From contig NZ_JBIGIB010000002.1 of assembly GCF_043555935.1 (NCBI RefSeq), positions 186,001 through 250,000 on the forward strand: a stretch of 64,000 nucleotides of DNA. The letters are read 5' to 3'. The translations under genes were made by a program, and so were the position numbers. The DNA comes from Pelomonas baiyunensis (GTDB taxonomy: Bacteria > Pseudomonadota > Gammaproteobacteria > Burkholderiales > Burkholderiaceae_C). The notes beneath the pieces are model-generated. The model searched no databases. It saw only the letters and a list, made by a program, of their open reading frames with translations, and was not told the origin of the DNA. Within the stretch, counting starts at the first letter, position 1. Each line of letters begins with the position of its first letter. Of this stretch, positions 8,208 to 17,500 are shown piece by piece.

Positions 8208-9590
8208 ATGATTCGAATATTCAATCACTATCTGCATAAACAAACGCTGTTCCAAGTGTTTTTTGACCTTGGTTTGATCGTTTTTGCAGTTATTGCAGTT
8301 GTCTTGAGCCAAGGCGAATCGGCCGAGTCGGTATTGCCATTTGCGGCCTCGCATGGCTTGTCGCTCGCGGGTTGCATGTTCGTCATCAACTCGGCGACAG
8401 GTTTCTACCAGCACGTGCACAACCGCTCGATCACGGAGTCGTGCGCTCGCGCCTTGTTCGGCCTGTTGTTCGGACTCCCTTTGGCGTACGCCATCTTCAG
8501 CCTTGTTCCGTCCGGGGCATCTCACCGTGACTTGTTGACGGTGGTGGCCATGGCAGCGGTCGCTGCGGTGATGGTTCACCGTGTGTATGCAGCGCACTCG
8601 GGTGCGCAAGGTCGTCTTCGCAGCCGCATCTTGATTTTCGGTACCGGTCCCGCCGCACGAACCGTCGGGAACACGCTGCGCGCGTCAGATCCACATGTCC
8701 AGATCGTTGGCTACTACGCGGGTCCGAACGAAGAGCAGGCGGAAGTCCCGGCGTCAGAGCTGATCCGTGGCGGCGGCAGCCTCACCGAGGCTGCGTTGAA
8801 GCACAACGTCGATGAAATCGTCGTCGCGCTGAGTGAGCGACGGGGTGGCAGCATGCCATTGCGGCAGTTGCTGGATTGCAAGCTGTCCGGCGTTCGCGTG
8901 GTGGATATCGCCACGCACTTCGAGAAGACCCTGGCTCAGATCAACATCAAGCATGTCAACGCCGGTTGGCTGGTGTTTGGCGACGGCTTCAGCCAAGGCA
9001 TGCTTCGCGCTGCCATCAAGCGCGTGTGCGATGTGATCTTCGCGTTGGCCATCTTGGCGCTCACGTGGCCGATCATGCTGGTCACGGCGTTCGCCATCCG
9101 TTTCGAGTCGCGCGGTCCGGTGCTCTACCGTCAGGAACGGGTCGGCTTGAATGGCGTGCCTTTCCAGGTGATCAAGTTCCGCAGCATGCGAACCGACGCC
9201 GAGAAGGACGGCAAGCCCCGTTGGGCCAGCAAGAACGACGACCGCGTGACGCGGGTCGGGCGGTTCATCCGCAAAGTTCGAATCGATGAATTGCCGCAGC
9301 TGTTCAACGTGCTCGTCGGCGAGATGAGCATGGTGGGCCCTCGTCCGGAGCGACAGTTCTTTGTGGACGATCTGATCAGCAAGATTCCCTATTACGCGGT
9401 CCGGCACAGTGTGAAGCCGGGTGTCACGGGTTGGGCTCAGGTTCGCTATGAGTACGGGTCAACGATCGAAGACTCGGTCGAGAAACTGCAGTACGACCTG
9501 TACTACGTGAAGAACCATTCCCTGTTCCTGGACTTGCTGATCATGCTGGAGACCGTGGCTGTGGTGTTGACCGGCAAGGGCGCTCGCTGA
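8208..9590 (+). CDS. EpsB-type XrtA-system undecaprenyl-phosphate sugar phosphotransferase
   Basis: A 460-residue polyprenyl glycosylphosphotransferase of the exosortase-linked type (TIGR03013-like). It is predicted to transfer the first sugar phosphate onto undecaprenyl phosphate to prime the repeat unit. Four N-terminal membrane helices are followed by a nucleotide-binding-like CoA-binding fold (ILIFGTGPAARTVGNTL). A fifth helix and the C-terminal bacterial sugar transferase domain follow, with PVLYRQERVGLNG, FRSMRTDAE, KVRIDELPQLFNVL and MSMVGPRPER. ATG 8208 with GAGGGA upstream is used; a longer in-frame reading from 8040 lacks family resemblance. It opens the XrtA exopolysaccharide locus. 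Confidence 0.92.
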   Translation: MIRIFNHYLHKQTLFQVFFDLGLIVFAVIAVVLSQGESAESVLPFAASHGLSLAGCMFVINSATGFYQHVHNRSITESCARALFGLLFGLPLAYAIFSLVPSGASHRDLLTVVAMAAVAAVMVHRVYAAHSGAQGRLRSRILIFGTGPAARTVGNTLRASDPHVQIVGYYAGPNEEQAEVPASELIRGGGSLTEAALKHNVDEIVVALSERRGGSMPLRQLLDCKLSGVRVVDIATHFEKTLAQINIKHVNAGWLVFGDGFSQGMLRAAIKRVCDVIFALAILALTWPIMLVTAFAIRFESRGPVLYRQERVGLNGVPFQVIKFRSMRTDAEKDGKPRWASKNDDRVTRVGRFIRKVRIDELPQLFNVLVGEMSMVGPRPERQFFVDDLISKIPYYAVRHSVKPGVTGWAQVRYEYGSTIEDSVEKLQYDLYYVKNHSLFLDLLIMLETVAVVLTGKGAR

Positions 9591-9701
9591 CGCTTTGCGT
9601 TTGCGCGATGGCGCAGCCCTCCAGCTCCTTGGCCGGGGCGTTCGGTTTTTCGGCATGGCTCGGGGTGGCGGTGAACCCTTGATTTCACCTGGTGGCATCC
9701 T

Positions 9702-11801
9702 GTGTGGGCGTCTGTGCTGAACCTCTCTGTCCTCGGTGACTTTGCGTGTGCCGGGGCTTACCTGGCGCTGTTGGCGTATTCGGTGCACCAGCTGACTCGG
9801 CTGCAGGCGCCCATTACACGCGCCGCCGTAGCGTTTCTTCTGGCACTGCTGGTCAGCGCGGCGTGGGCGCTTGGCGGTGCATGGAACGGCTTGCAGCCGC
9901 CATCGGTCCGTTGGCCAGGGTGGCTTTTTCCGTGCCTTGACGCCGCTCGATGGCTGTTTTGGTTCGTGTTCATGCGAACTTTGCTGCCTGCTGCCGCCAG
10001 CGACCGCTCGGTGAGTTGGTTGACCGGCTTTGCAGCCCTGGCGGTGTGTTCCGAGGCCCTGCTCGCATGGATGGCGGACCCGCTGCCGCTGGGTGCCTTG
10101 GCGCATGCGCAGGCATTTGCCGGGCTCGCGATCGCGGTTGTTGGCCTGGTGTTTGTGGAGCAAGTGCTCCGCAACGCGGCCGGCGATGCACGTTGGAATG
10201 CCAAGCCCCTGTGCCTTGGGCTGGGCGCCATGTTTGCGTTTGACGTGTTCACGGGTGCGCAAGCGGCCTTGTTTCAACAGTTCGATGCGGCAGCCTTGAC
10301 GGTTCGCTCAATGGTGCAGGCAGCTGCAGTGCCACTTCTGTGGGTGGCCTCGCGGCGGCACGGCCACTGGCTGGGGCGCTTGCATGTATCTCGGGCGGCC
10401 GTGTTCCATTCGGCAGCCTTGCTGCTGGCGGGCGGTTACCTGCTGGTGGTTGCGGCGGTGGGTTACTACGTCCGCTACACCGGCGGGCAGTGGGGGCCGG
10501 CCTTGTCGGTCGCGCTGGTCTTTGTGGCGCTGCTGGCCCTGCTGCTGCTGCTGGCGTCAGGCTCGATGCGGGCGCGGCTGCGGGTCTACATCAGCAAGAA
10601 TTTCTTCAGCTATCGCTACGACTACCGCGAGGAATGGCTGCGGTTCACGCGCATGCTGTCGTCTGGTGCTGAGCCGCAACACACCGCGGAGACCGTGATT
10701 CGCGCCTTGGCGAACCTCGTCGAGAGCCCGAGCGGCATGCTTTGGGTGCAGCGGGCAGCTGGCAGTGATTTCGTTCAGGCCGCCCGTTGGAACTTGCCCA
10801 CGGAGTCAGCATCCGTTCTGCAGGACGCCCCGCTGGTGACCTACCTTCAGCAAAGCGGCTGGATCGTTGACTTGGATGAGTGGCGACGGCGGCCGTCAAC
10901 CTATCCTGGCCTGGATCTTCCGCCGTGGCTGGCCGCCGAGACCCGTTGTTGGCTGCTGGTGCCTTTGGTGGTGCGCGAAGGGCTGATGGGGTTTGTCGTC
11001 TTGGGACGACCGCGGGCAGTGATCGACCTGAATTGGGAGGTGCGTGATCTGCTTCGAACGGCGGCGAGCCAAGCATCGAGCTATCTCGACCAAGCACAAG
11101 CGACAGAGGCGCTGCTCGAGGCGCGAAAGTTCGACGCGTTCAATCGCATGTCTGCGTTTGTGGTGCATGACTTGAAGAACATCGTCACGCAGCTGTCGTT
11201 GATGATGAAAAACGCCAAGCGCTTGCGCGACAACCCCGAATTCCAACAAGACATGCTCGACACCGTAGAGAACTCGTTGGAGAAGATGCGGCAACTCATG
11301 TTGCAACTTCGCGAGGGCGACAAGCCGCACGGCGTGAGCAGTGGCGTTGATCTGGAGCAATTGGCCCAACGTCTGGCCGCTTCTGCGCGCAGCAAAGGCC
11401 GGGCGCTGGAGTTGGTGCTGCAGCCTGGAGTGGCCACCCGGGGCCATGCGGACCGTGTCGAGCGCGTCGTGGGGCACGTGGTTCAAAACGCGTTCGACGC
11501 GACGCCGACCGAGGGCATGGTCCGGCTGACGTTGGATGCGCAGGGCAGCCAGGCGCGCATTCGGGTTGAGGACAGCGGCTGTGGCATGTCCCAGGAATTC
11601 ATCCAGAATCGATTGTTCAAGCCGTTTCAAACCACCAAGGAGAGTGGCATGGGAATCGGCGCTCATGAAAGTTATCAGTACGTGCAGGAACTGGGGGGGA
11701 AGATCAGCGTGACCAGCGAGTTGAACCGAGGGACGACAGTTACGTTGCTGCTGCCGCTGTTCCATGCCCAATCGCCGGTGGCGGCACTGGGGGCCCGATG
11801 A
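9702..11801 (+). CDS. prsK: XrtA/PEP-CTERM system histidine kinase PrsK
   Basis: A 699-residue membrane histidine kinase starting at GTG. The first 290 residues form about eight membrane helices with no obvious periplasmic sensor, followed by a GAF-like domain (about 310-470). The HisKA-like region has the phosphoacceptor H489 in FVVHDLKNIVTQL. The ATPase domain has the N box (VVQNAFDAT), G1 (DSGCGM) and G2 (GMGIGAHE). This order is that of PrsK (TIGR02916), partner of PrsR. The stop overlaps the prsR start (ATGA). The signal sensed is unknown; the GAF domain suggests a cytosolic ligand or a membrane-state cue. Confidence 0.93.
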   Translation: MWASVLNLSVLGDFACAGAYLALLAYSVHQLTRLQAPITRAAVAFLLALLVSAAWALGGAWNGLQPPSVRWPGWLFPCLDAARWLFWFVFMRTLLPAAASDRSVSWLTGFAALAVCSEALLAWMADPLPLGALAHAQAFAGLAIAVVGLVFVEQVLRNAAGDARWNAKPLCLGLGAMFAFDVFTGAQAALFQQFDAAALTVRSMVQAAAVPLLWVASRRHGHWLGRLHVSRAAVFHSAALLLAGGYLLVVAAVGYYVRYTGGQWGPALSVALVFVALLALLLLLASGSMRARLRVYISKNFFSYRYDYREEWLRFTRMLSSGAEPQHTAETVIRALANLVESPSGMLWVQRAAGSDFVQAARWNLPTESASVLQDAPLVTYLQQSGWIVDLDEWRRRPSTYPGLDLPPWLAAETRCWLLVPLVVREGLMGFVVLGRPRAVIDLNWEVRDLLRTAASQASSYLDQAQATEALLEARKFDAFNRMSAFVVHDLKNIVTQLSLMMKNAKRLRDNPEFQQDMLDTVENSLEKMRQLMLQLREGDKPHGVSSGVDLEQLAQRLAASARSKGRALELVLQPGVATRGHADRVERVVGHVVQNAFDATPTEGMVRLTLDAQGSQARIRVEDSGCGMSQEFIQNRLFKPFQTTKESGMGIGAHESYQYVQELGGKISVTSELNRGTTVTLLLPLFHAQSPVAALGAR

Positions 11802-13156
11802 GTACGCCCCGTCATGCGCCGCTGCTGATCGTGGAGGACGACCTCGCGCTGCAAAAGCAGCTCAAGTGGTCGTTGGATCGCTTTGAATCGGTCGCCGCCG
11901 ATGACGTGGCCAGTGCGGTGCTGCAGTTTCGACGGCACGGCCCTGCCGTGGTCACGATGGACCTGGGCTTGCCTCCGGATCAGGACTCGGTGTCTGAAGG
12001 CTTCAAGTGTTTGGAGCGCTTGCTCGAGTTGGACCCCGCCGTCAAAGTCATTGTGCTGACGGGACAGAACGACCAGGAAAACGCGCTGCGGGCGATTCGC
12101 ATGGGCGCCTACGACTTTCTGGCCAAGCCGGTGGATCCGGATGTCTTGAGCCTGACGGTCGAGCGGGCCTACCGGCTGTATGAACTGCAGCAAGAGAACC
12201 GGCGCTTGCAGCTTCAGCAAAGCAGCGATGTGTTCGGGGGGCTCATCACACGCGATGCGGGGATGCAGAAGGTCTGCCGGATGATCGAGCGCGTCGCACC
12301 GAGCGATGCCACGGTGCTGTTGCTGGGCGAAAGCGGCACGGGCAAGGAAGTGCTTGCCCAAGGGCTCCACGACGCCTCCAAGCGCAAAGGGCGCTTCGTT
12401 GCGATCAACTGCGCGGCCATTCCAGAAACGCTGCTGGAAAGTGAGTTGTTCGGGTACGAGAAAGGTGCTTTCACAGGTGCCACGAAGTCGACGCTTGGCA
12501 AGATCGAGACGGCCAATGGCGGCACGCTGATGCTTGATGAGATCGGTGACTTGCCGATGCCCTTGCAGGCCAAGTTGCTGCGCTTCTTGCAGGAGCGGGT
12601 GATCGAGCGCGTGGGCGGGCGGCAGGAGATCCCGATCGACGTGCGTGTGGTGGGCGCCACCCATCAGGACCTGAAGGCGCGCATCGCTGACGGCCGGTTC
12701 CGGGAGGACCTCTACTACCGTTTGGCAGAAATCGTCGTCGAGATTCCGCCGCTTCGAGACCGGATGGGTGACGCGGTTCTGCTGTCGCATGCGTTTGCTC
12801 GGCGCTTCGCGACCGACATGCGTCGACCCGTGCCGGCGTTGGCCGAGGATGCGGTGCGGGCGCTGGAAACGCACCGCTGGCCAGGCAACGTGCGCGAGCT
12901 GCAAAACATGCTCAAGCGCGCGGTCATCATGGCGGAAGACGACCGCATCACCGCAGCCGACTTGGGCCTGCAGGCGCGCGCAGGGTCTGAGCCCGAGCCG
13001 GTGCTGGATTTGCGGGCGATTCGAGACGAGGCCGAGCGGCGAGCCATCGTGACCGCCTTGGCGAGAACCGACGGCAACATCGTCCGCGCCGCTGAACTGT
13101 TGGGCATCAGTCGTCCAACCCTGTACGACATGATCAACCGGTTGAACATCAAATGA
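11798..13156 (+). CDS. prsR: XrtA/PEP-CTERM sigma-54-dependent response regulator PrsR
   Basis: A 452-residue NtrC-type activator. The receiver domain (1-120) has the acidic pocket E13-D14-D15, phosphoacceptor D55 and K110. The AAA+ domain has Walker A GESGTGKE (176-183), the sigma-54 contact loop GAFTGA (222-227) and Walker B LMLDEIGD. The Fis-like HTH is at the C-terminus (NIVRAAELLGISRPTLYDMI). It is phosphorylated by PrsK and activates sigma-54 promoters of PEP-CTERM genes in related bacteria. In this window the PEP-CTERM gene at 17501 has such a promoter. Four-base overlaps join it to prsK and prsT. Confidence 0.95.
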   Translation: MSTPRHAPLLIVEDDLALQKQLKWSLDRFESVAADDVASAVLQFRRHGPAVVTMDLGLPPDQDSVSEGFKCLERLLELDPAVKVIVLTGQNDQENALRAIRMGAYDFLAKPVDPDVLSLTVERAYRLYELQQENRRLQLQQSSDVFGGLITRDAGMQKVCRMIERVAPSDATVLLLGESGTGKEVLAQGLHDASKRKGRFVAINCAAIPETLLESELFGYEKGAFTGATKSTLGKIETANGGTLMLDEIGDLPMPLQAKLLRFLQERVIERVGGRQEIPIDVRVVGATHQDLKARIADGRFREDLYYRLAEIVVEIPPLRDRMGDAVLLSHAFARRFATDMRRPVPALAEDAVRALETHRWPGNVRELQNMLKRAVIMAEDDRITAADLGLQARAGSEPEPVLDLRAIRDEAERRAIVTALARTDGNIVRAAELLGISRPTLYDMINRLNIK

Positions 13157-15936
13157 CTTCAAACGCCTCCCGCCCATCCTCGCGGACCGCACGCTGGCTC
13201 AGCGTGGTGGCCCTGGCGTCTCTTGCGGCCTGCAGTGGTCGCGACGTGGGTCAACTGACTGCGGCCGGTATCGCGCACCTCGACAAAAAGGAGTACCGCG
13301 CAGCGCAGATCGAGTTCAAGAACGTGCTGCAGATTGAGCCGCAAAACGTGCAGGCTCGCTTTCTGCTCGGGCGCGTGTTGCTCGAGGCCGGCGACAGCAT
13401 GGGCGCCTTGGTCGAGTTCAACAAATTGGCCGAAGCCGGCTACGACGTGGAGCAGCTGGCGCCTCTGTCGGCGCGGGCGATGCTCAACCAGGGCGAACTC
13501 GACAAGCTGATTGCCACATGGTCCGACACCCAGTTGAGCAGCCCAGCTTCGATTGCGCAGGTCAAGGCAACGCTGGCTGCGGCATACGGCATCAAGGGGC
13601 AGTTGGACAAAGCCGCGGCAGCCGTGCAGCAGGCGCTGGCTGCCGACGGCAACAACATGGAGGCCCGCCTCGCGCATGCGCAGGTTCTGGCCACAGGGGG
13701 CGACGCCGCGGCCGCCCTGGCGGAAGTAGAGGTGGCCGCCAAGGCGCATGGAGACTCCGCGCGTCCGTTCCTGGTGCGGGCCAAGTTGCTGCAGGACGGC
13801 CGCGCGGCACCTGCGGACGTGGCGCTGGCCTTCAACGAAGCGCTCAAGCGCGATCCTCGGAACGCTCAGGCTCGCTTGGGCCTGATCGGCTTGCACCTGC
13901 GCGCCCGGGAGATGGACGCAGCCACTGCTGAAGTGGCCAAGCTGCGCGAGGCCGACCCCAATGGCCTGCCCAGTCTGTATTTCGGCACCTTGCTCGCCCT
14001 GGACAAGAGAGACCTGAAGGCTGCTCGTGAAGGGGCGGATCAGCTCCTGAAAATGGCGCCGGAAAACGTGGCGGCCCTGCAATTGGTCGGCAGTGTCGAT
14101 TACGAGACCGCGAGTTACGGACAGGCGGCAGCTCACTTCGGCAAAGCATTGCTTCGCGCGGGAGAGTCAGCCTCGTTGCGTTTGATGTTGGCACGAGCCC
14201 TGATTCGCTCCGGTGAAATGAAGAAGGCCGTGTCCACCCTTCAGCCGCTGGTGGGGGACGGTCCTAGCCCCGAAGCGCTGACTTTGGCAGCCGACGCCTA
14301 CACGGCGCTTGGCGAGCCTGACAAGGCCAAACTGCTGTATCAACGCGCCGTGGCGCTCAATCCCAAGGGGACACAAGCGCGCAGCGCCTTGGCCCTGAGT
14401 GACATCAGCGAAGGGCGCCTGGATCAGGGTTTGCGGGCGTTGCAGCAGCTGGCTAAAACCACGGACTCAGCGCAGGTGGACCTGTTGCTCTTCGGTGCGA
14501 ACTTGCAGGCGCGACGTTTCGATGATGCAGCCGCCGCGATCGCGCAGTTGGAGCAGCGCCAGCCTGACAGCGCGCTCGCCGCGTTCCTGAGCGGCCAGTT
14601 GGCGGTGGCCCGCGGTGAGGCGGGGCAGGCGCGGCAGGCCTTCGAAAGCGCCTTGAAGCGAGAGCCCTCGCAGCTGGGGGCCGTCGTCGCTCTGGGCGCG
14701 CTCGATGTGCAGGCCGGGCGCTCCGATGCGGCACTGGCTCGATACCAGTCGTTTGTGGAGCGAGTTCCGCGTGCGATGGAGGCCGAGTTGGCCATCGTCG
14801 CCATCAAGTCACAGCAGGGCGCGACCACCGACCAGACCCGTGCGGACCTGGACCGACTCGTCAAGAAATACCCAGAGGCCGTGGAGCCGGTCATCGCCCA
14901 GGCGCGGTTGATGCTCGACTTGAAGGATGTGAAGGCGGCACAGCAGCTCGTGCGGGACTTGGTTGCGGCCTTCCCGGACAGCACCCAGGCGTTGGACATG
15001 GCTGGCCAGGTGGAAATGGCTGCGGGGGATTTCAACCAGGCGCTTCAGACCTTCGGCAAGCTCGCTGCCATCGCGCCGCGTTCAGCAACGCCCTTGCTTC
15101 GCTTGGCTCAGGTGCAGACCGCCCGACGCGATACCGCCGCGGCGCTGACACAGCTTCGCAAGGCAGTTGCTTTGGAGCCCGGGCATCGCGATGTGCAGTT
15201 CCAGCTGGTGTCGTTGCTGGCGCGGGCGGGCAAAGCCGACGAGGCGTTGCAGCAGGCGCAGTCCGTCCAAAAAATCCTGCCGGAAGATCCGCTGGGCTGG
15301 ACGATGGAAGGTGACCTTCGTGCCGGAAAGGCCAACTACGCAGGTGCGGTGGCGGCCTACGAAAAGAGCCTGTCGAAGGGCAAGGTGGGTGCGACCGCGG
15401 TCAAGCTGCATCGGGCCATGGAAGATGCGGGCAAGCTGAAAGAAGCCCAAGCGTTCGAGGACACATGGCGCCAAGCCAATCCTGACGATCCGCTTTTCAA
15501 TTACTACCTGGGCGACCGCTATTTGGTGTTGAACAAGACGGATGTTGCTGAGCGCCTCTACCGCAGTGTGCTGAAGTCACAGCCGAATGACGGCGCGACG
15601 CTGAACAATCTCGCCTGGATTTTGGGCCGCAAGGGGGATGCGGAAGCGTTGAAGTTCGGTGAGCGCGCCTTGGCCGTGGCGCCGAATTCTCCTGACTTCA
15701 TGGACACCGTTGCCGAACTGCATGCCAATGCTGGGCGCGCAGCTCAGGCGGTCACATTGCAGCGCCGTGCGGTCGAATTGGCGCCCACGCAGCCGCTGCT
15801 GCGGCTTCACCTTGCCCAGTACTTGATCAAGGACAACCAGCGCGCGGCGGCGCGCCGCGAGTTGGAAGGGCTGGAATCCCTCGGTACCAAGTTCGCTCGG
15901 CAAGACGAGGTCAAGCGATTGCTGGCGACGCTGTGA
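13153..15936 (+). CDS. prsT: XrtA/PEP-CTERM system TPR lipoprotein PrsT
   Basis: A 927-residue TPR protein of the PrsT type (TIGR02917). A signal peptide with lipobox LASLAAC puts the lipidated cysteine at residue 27. The rest is about twenty tandem tetratricopeptide repeats, for example YRAAQIEFKNVLQIEPQNVQARFLLG near the N-terminus and GDAEALKFGERALAVAPNSPDF near the C-terminus. It is probably a periplasmic scaffold anchored to the outer or inner membrane for export or assembly of PEP-CTERM proteins or polysaccharide; its molecular role is not established. The start overlaps the prsR stop, making prsK-prsR-prsT one coupled operon. Confidence 0.93.
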   Translation: MTSNASRPSSRTARWLSVVALASLAACSGRDVGQLTAAGIAHLDKKEYRAAQIEFKNVLQIEPQNVQARFLLGRVLLEAGDSMGALVEFNKLAEAGYDVEQLAPLSARAMLNQGELDKLIATWSDTQLSSPASIAQVKATLAAAYGIKGQLDKAAAAVQQALAADGNNMEARLAHAQVLATGGDAAAALAEVEVAAKAHGDSARPFLVRAKLLQDGRAAPADVALAFNEALKRDPRNAQARLGLIGLHLRAREMDAATAEVAKLREADPNGLPSLYFGTLLALDKRDLKAAREGADQLLKMAPENVAALQLVGSVDYETASYGQAAAHFGKALLRAGESASLRLMLARALIRSGEMKKAVSTLQPLVGDGPSPEALTLAADAYTALGEPDKAKLLYQRAVALNPKGTQARSALALSDISEGRLDQGLRALQQLAKTTDSAQVDLLLFGANLQARRFDDAAAAIAQLEQRQPDSALAAFLSGQLAVARGEAGQARQAFESALKREPSQLGAVVALGALDVQAGRSDAALARYQSFVERVPRAMEAELAIVAIKSQQGATTDQTRADLDRLVKKYPEAVEPVIAQARLMLDLKDVKAAQQLVRDLVAAFPDSTQALDMAGQVEMAAGDFNQALQTFGKLAAIAPRSATPLLRLAQVQTARRDTAAALTQLRKAVALEPGHRDVQFQLVSLLARAGKADEALQQAQSVQKILPEDPLGWTMEGDLRAGKANYAGAVAAYEKSLSKGKVGATAVKLHRAMEDAGKLKEAQAFEDTWRQANPDDPLFNYYLGDRYLVLNKTDVAERLYRSVLKSQPNDGATLNNLAWILGRKGDAEALKFGERALAVAPNSPDFMDTVAELHANAGRAAQAVTLQRRAVELAPTQPLLRLHLAQYLIKDNQRAAARRELEGLESLGTKFARQDEVKRLLATL

Positions 15937-15957
15937 GCGTCGTGCGACCATTCGGCT

Positions 15958-17238
15958 ATGGCGATCAAGCAAGCGAGTTTCCGGAAGACCGTCCACCGGT
16001 TGATGCGATCCGCAATGGCATCGCTGCCACGCGATGCCAAGTTCGCGCTGTACCGCAGGATGATCGACTGCGATCCCGCGCCCGACGGGCGGTTGGAGCT
16101 CAAGGTCGCCAACACGCAAGAGGAACTGGAAGCGTGCTTCAAGATCCTGCATGACGCCTATGTTTCGAGCGGCTTCATGAAGCCGACCGAGACCGGCATG
16201 CGGATCACGATGTACCACGCGCTGCCGACGACGACGACGTTGTGCGCCAAGTACGACGGGAAAGTCGTCGGCACCATGTCGATGATCCGGGAGGGGGTGT
16301 TCGGCTTCCCTATGCAGGCTGTGTTTGACCTGAGCGAAGTGCGGCTTCGGCAGGGGCAAATCGCGGAGATCTCTGCGCTGGCCGTTCACAAGGACTATCG
16401 CAAAACGGGCGGTGCGATCCTGTTCCCGCTCATGAAGTTCATGTACGAGTACTGCACCGAGTACTTCGATACGCGGCACTTGGTGATCGCGGTCAATCCG
16501 GATCGCATCGAAATGTACGAGTCACTCCTGTTTTTCGAGCGCATTCAGGAAAAGACGGTCGATCGATACGATTTCGCCAACGGGGCGCCGGCGATTGGGG
16601 CAACTCTTGATTTGCCCGGCGCGAAAGATACGTTTCGGCGCGTTTATAACGCTCGGACCGACCGGAAAAACCTGTACAAATACTTTGTAACGCTGAAGCT
16701 TCCGAATATCCGGCTGCCGCGTCGCAAGTATTTCACGACAACAGATCCGGTGCTGACGCCGTCCATGTTGGATTATTTTTTCAACCAACGGAGTCGAGTT
16801 TTCGATGAACTCGATGATCGACGTCGCGCGCTGTTGTGGTCCATCTACGACCAGCCCGAGTTCCGGCCCGTGCTTCCGATGGTCAGTGCGAAGCATCAAA
16901 GCTTCAGTGCCATGCGCCGGCACCAACGCTTCTCGCTGCGTTGTCCAGCACAAATCCAACTTCAAGACGACGAAGGCAAAACCGTCGTGCTGACGGTCAT
17001 TGAACTGTCGCTGACCGGATTCCAGGCGCAATCGAAATTGAAGTTGCCGCTCAACGCGCACGGCGTTGCGCGCGTTGAGCTGGGTGTTGACGAGACGGCG
17101 ACGCTGGACGTCACGGTTGTCCGACAGCACGTCGGAGAGCAGGGGCTCTTCTACGGTTTTCGCCTCGAGGAGGCGGATTCCGCTTGGCGGCGCTGCGTCA
17201 GCGCACTCGAGACCGGCCAGGTCGCGGAAGACCTTTGA
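15958..17238 (+). CDS. FeeM-like N-acyltransferase fused to a PilZ domain
   Basis: A 426-residue two-domain protein. Residues 45-200 form a GNAT fold of the N-acyl amino acid synthase (FeeM/NasY) and exosortase-associated acyltransferase type: FKILHDAYVSSGFM, KVVGTMSMIREGVFGFP, EISALAVHKDYRKTGGAILF and VIAVNPDRIEMYESLLFF. FeeM-family enzymes move a fatty acyl chain from acyl carrier protein to an amino group. Residues 319-415 form a PilZ domain with RxxxR (R320...R324) and ELSLTG at 349-354, where the usual first D/N is E, so c-di-GMP binding is likely but not certain. It follows prsT by 21 bases. The substrate is unknown. Confidence 0.85.
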   Translation: MAIKQASFRKTVHRLMRSAMASLPRDAKFALYRRMIDCDPAPDGRLELKVANTQEELEACFKILHDAYVSSGFMKPTETGMRITMYHALPTTTTLCAKYDGKVVGTMSMIREGVFGFPMQAVFDLSEVRLRQGQIAEISALAVHKDYRKTGGAILFPLMKFMYEYCTEYFDTRHLVIAVNPDRIEMYESLLFFERIQEKTVDRYDFANGAPAIGATLDLPGAKDTFRRVYNARTDRKNLYKYFVTLKLPNIRLPRRKYFTTTDPVLTPSMLDYFFNQRSRVFDELDDRRRALLWSIYDQPEFRPVLPMVSAKHQSFSAMRRHQRFSLRCPAQIQLQDDEGKTVVLTVIELSLTGFQAQSKLKLPLNAHGVARVELGVDETATLDVTVVRQHVGEQGLFYGFRLEEADSAWRRCVSALETGQVAEDL

Positions 17239-17500
17239 TCTCTCAATTGTTGGCGTCAGGCGGTCTTTAAGTTGCGGTGCAGCCGTGACGCTCGAGGTTC
17301 GCTGGAGCTAACGGCTTGAGCCGATGTCGGAAGTCTTTACAGGTCCGAGTTGGGTCTCCTGTGTTGCGGTGGAGATCCCCGGAATTGTCATTCAATATCA
17401 ATCACTTACGGGGTTGCTCTTGCTGCTGGCACGGTGTGTGCTTTATCCCCTGCGACTGGCACTCTTGCTAGCAAGTATCTGAACCCACTGAGGAGTTCCC
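17239..17500 (+). promoter_or_regulatory. Upstream region of the PEP-CTERM gene
   Basis: A 262-bp gap with a sigma-54 promoter (17427-17442), a 9-bp direct repeat GTTGCGGTG at 17271-17279 and 17363-17371 that could be activator (PrsR) sites, and a perfect 12-bp palindrome CTTGCTAGCAAG (17464-17475) just after the predicted transcription start. The GAGGAG ribosome site lies directly before ATG 17501. Confidence 0.55.
17427..17442 (+). promoter_or_regulatory. Sigma-54 promoter of the PEP-CTERM gene
   Basis: TGGCACG-GTGT-GTGCT matches the -24/-12 consensus TGGCACG-N4-TTGCT at every position but one, with GG and GC at the required spacing. Predicted start near 17453. PrsR, encoded upstream, is the natural activator. 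Confidence 0.85.

Noticed and set aside
11675..13192. A 505-codon frame antisense to prsR
   Set aside because: Shadow of codon bias; prsR has all domain motifs.
17457..17469. Second TGGCAC...TTGC pair as another sigma-54 promoter
   Set aside because: GG and GC are nine bases apart instead of twelve.
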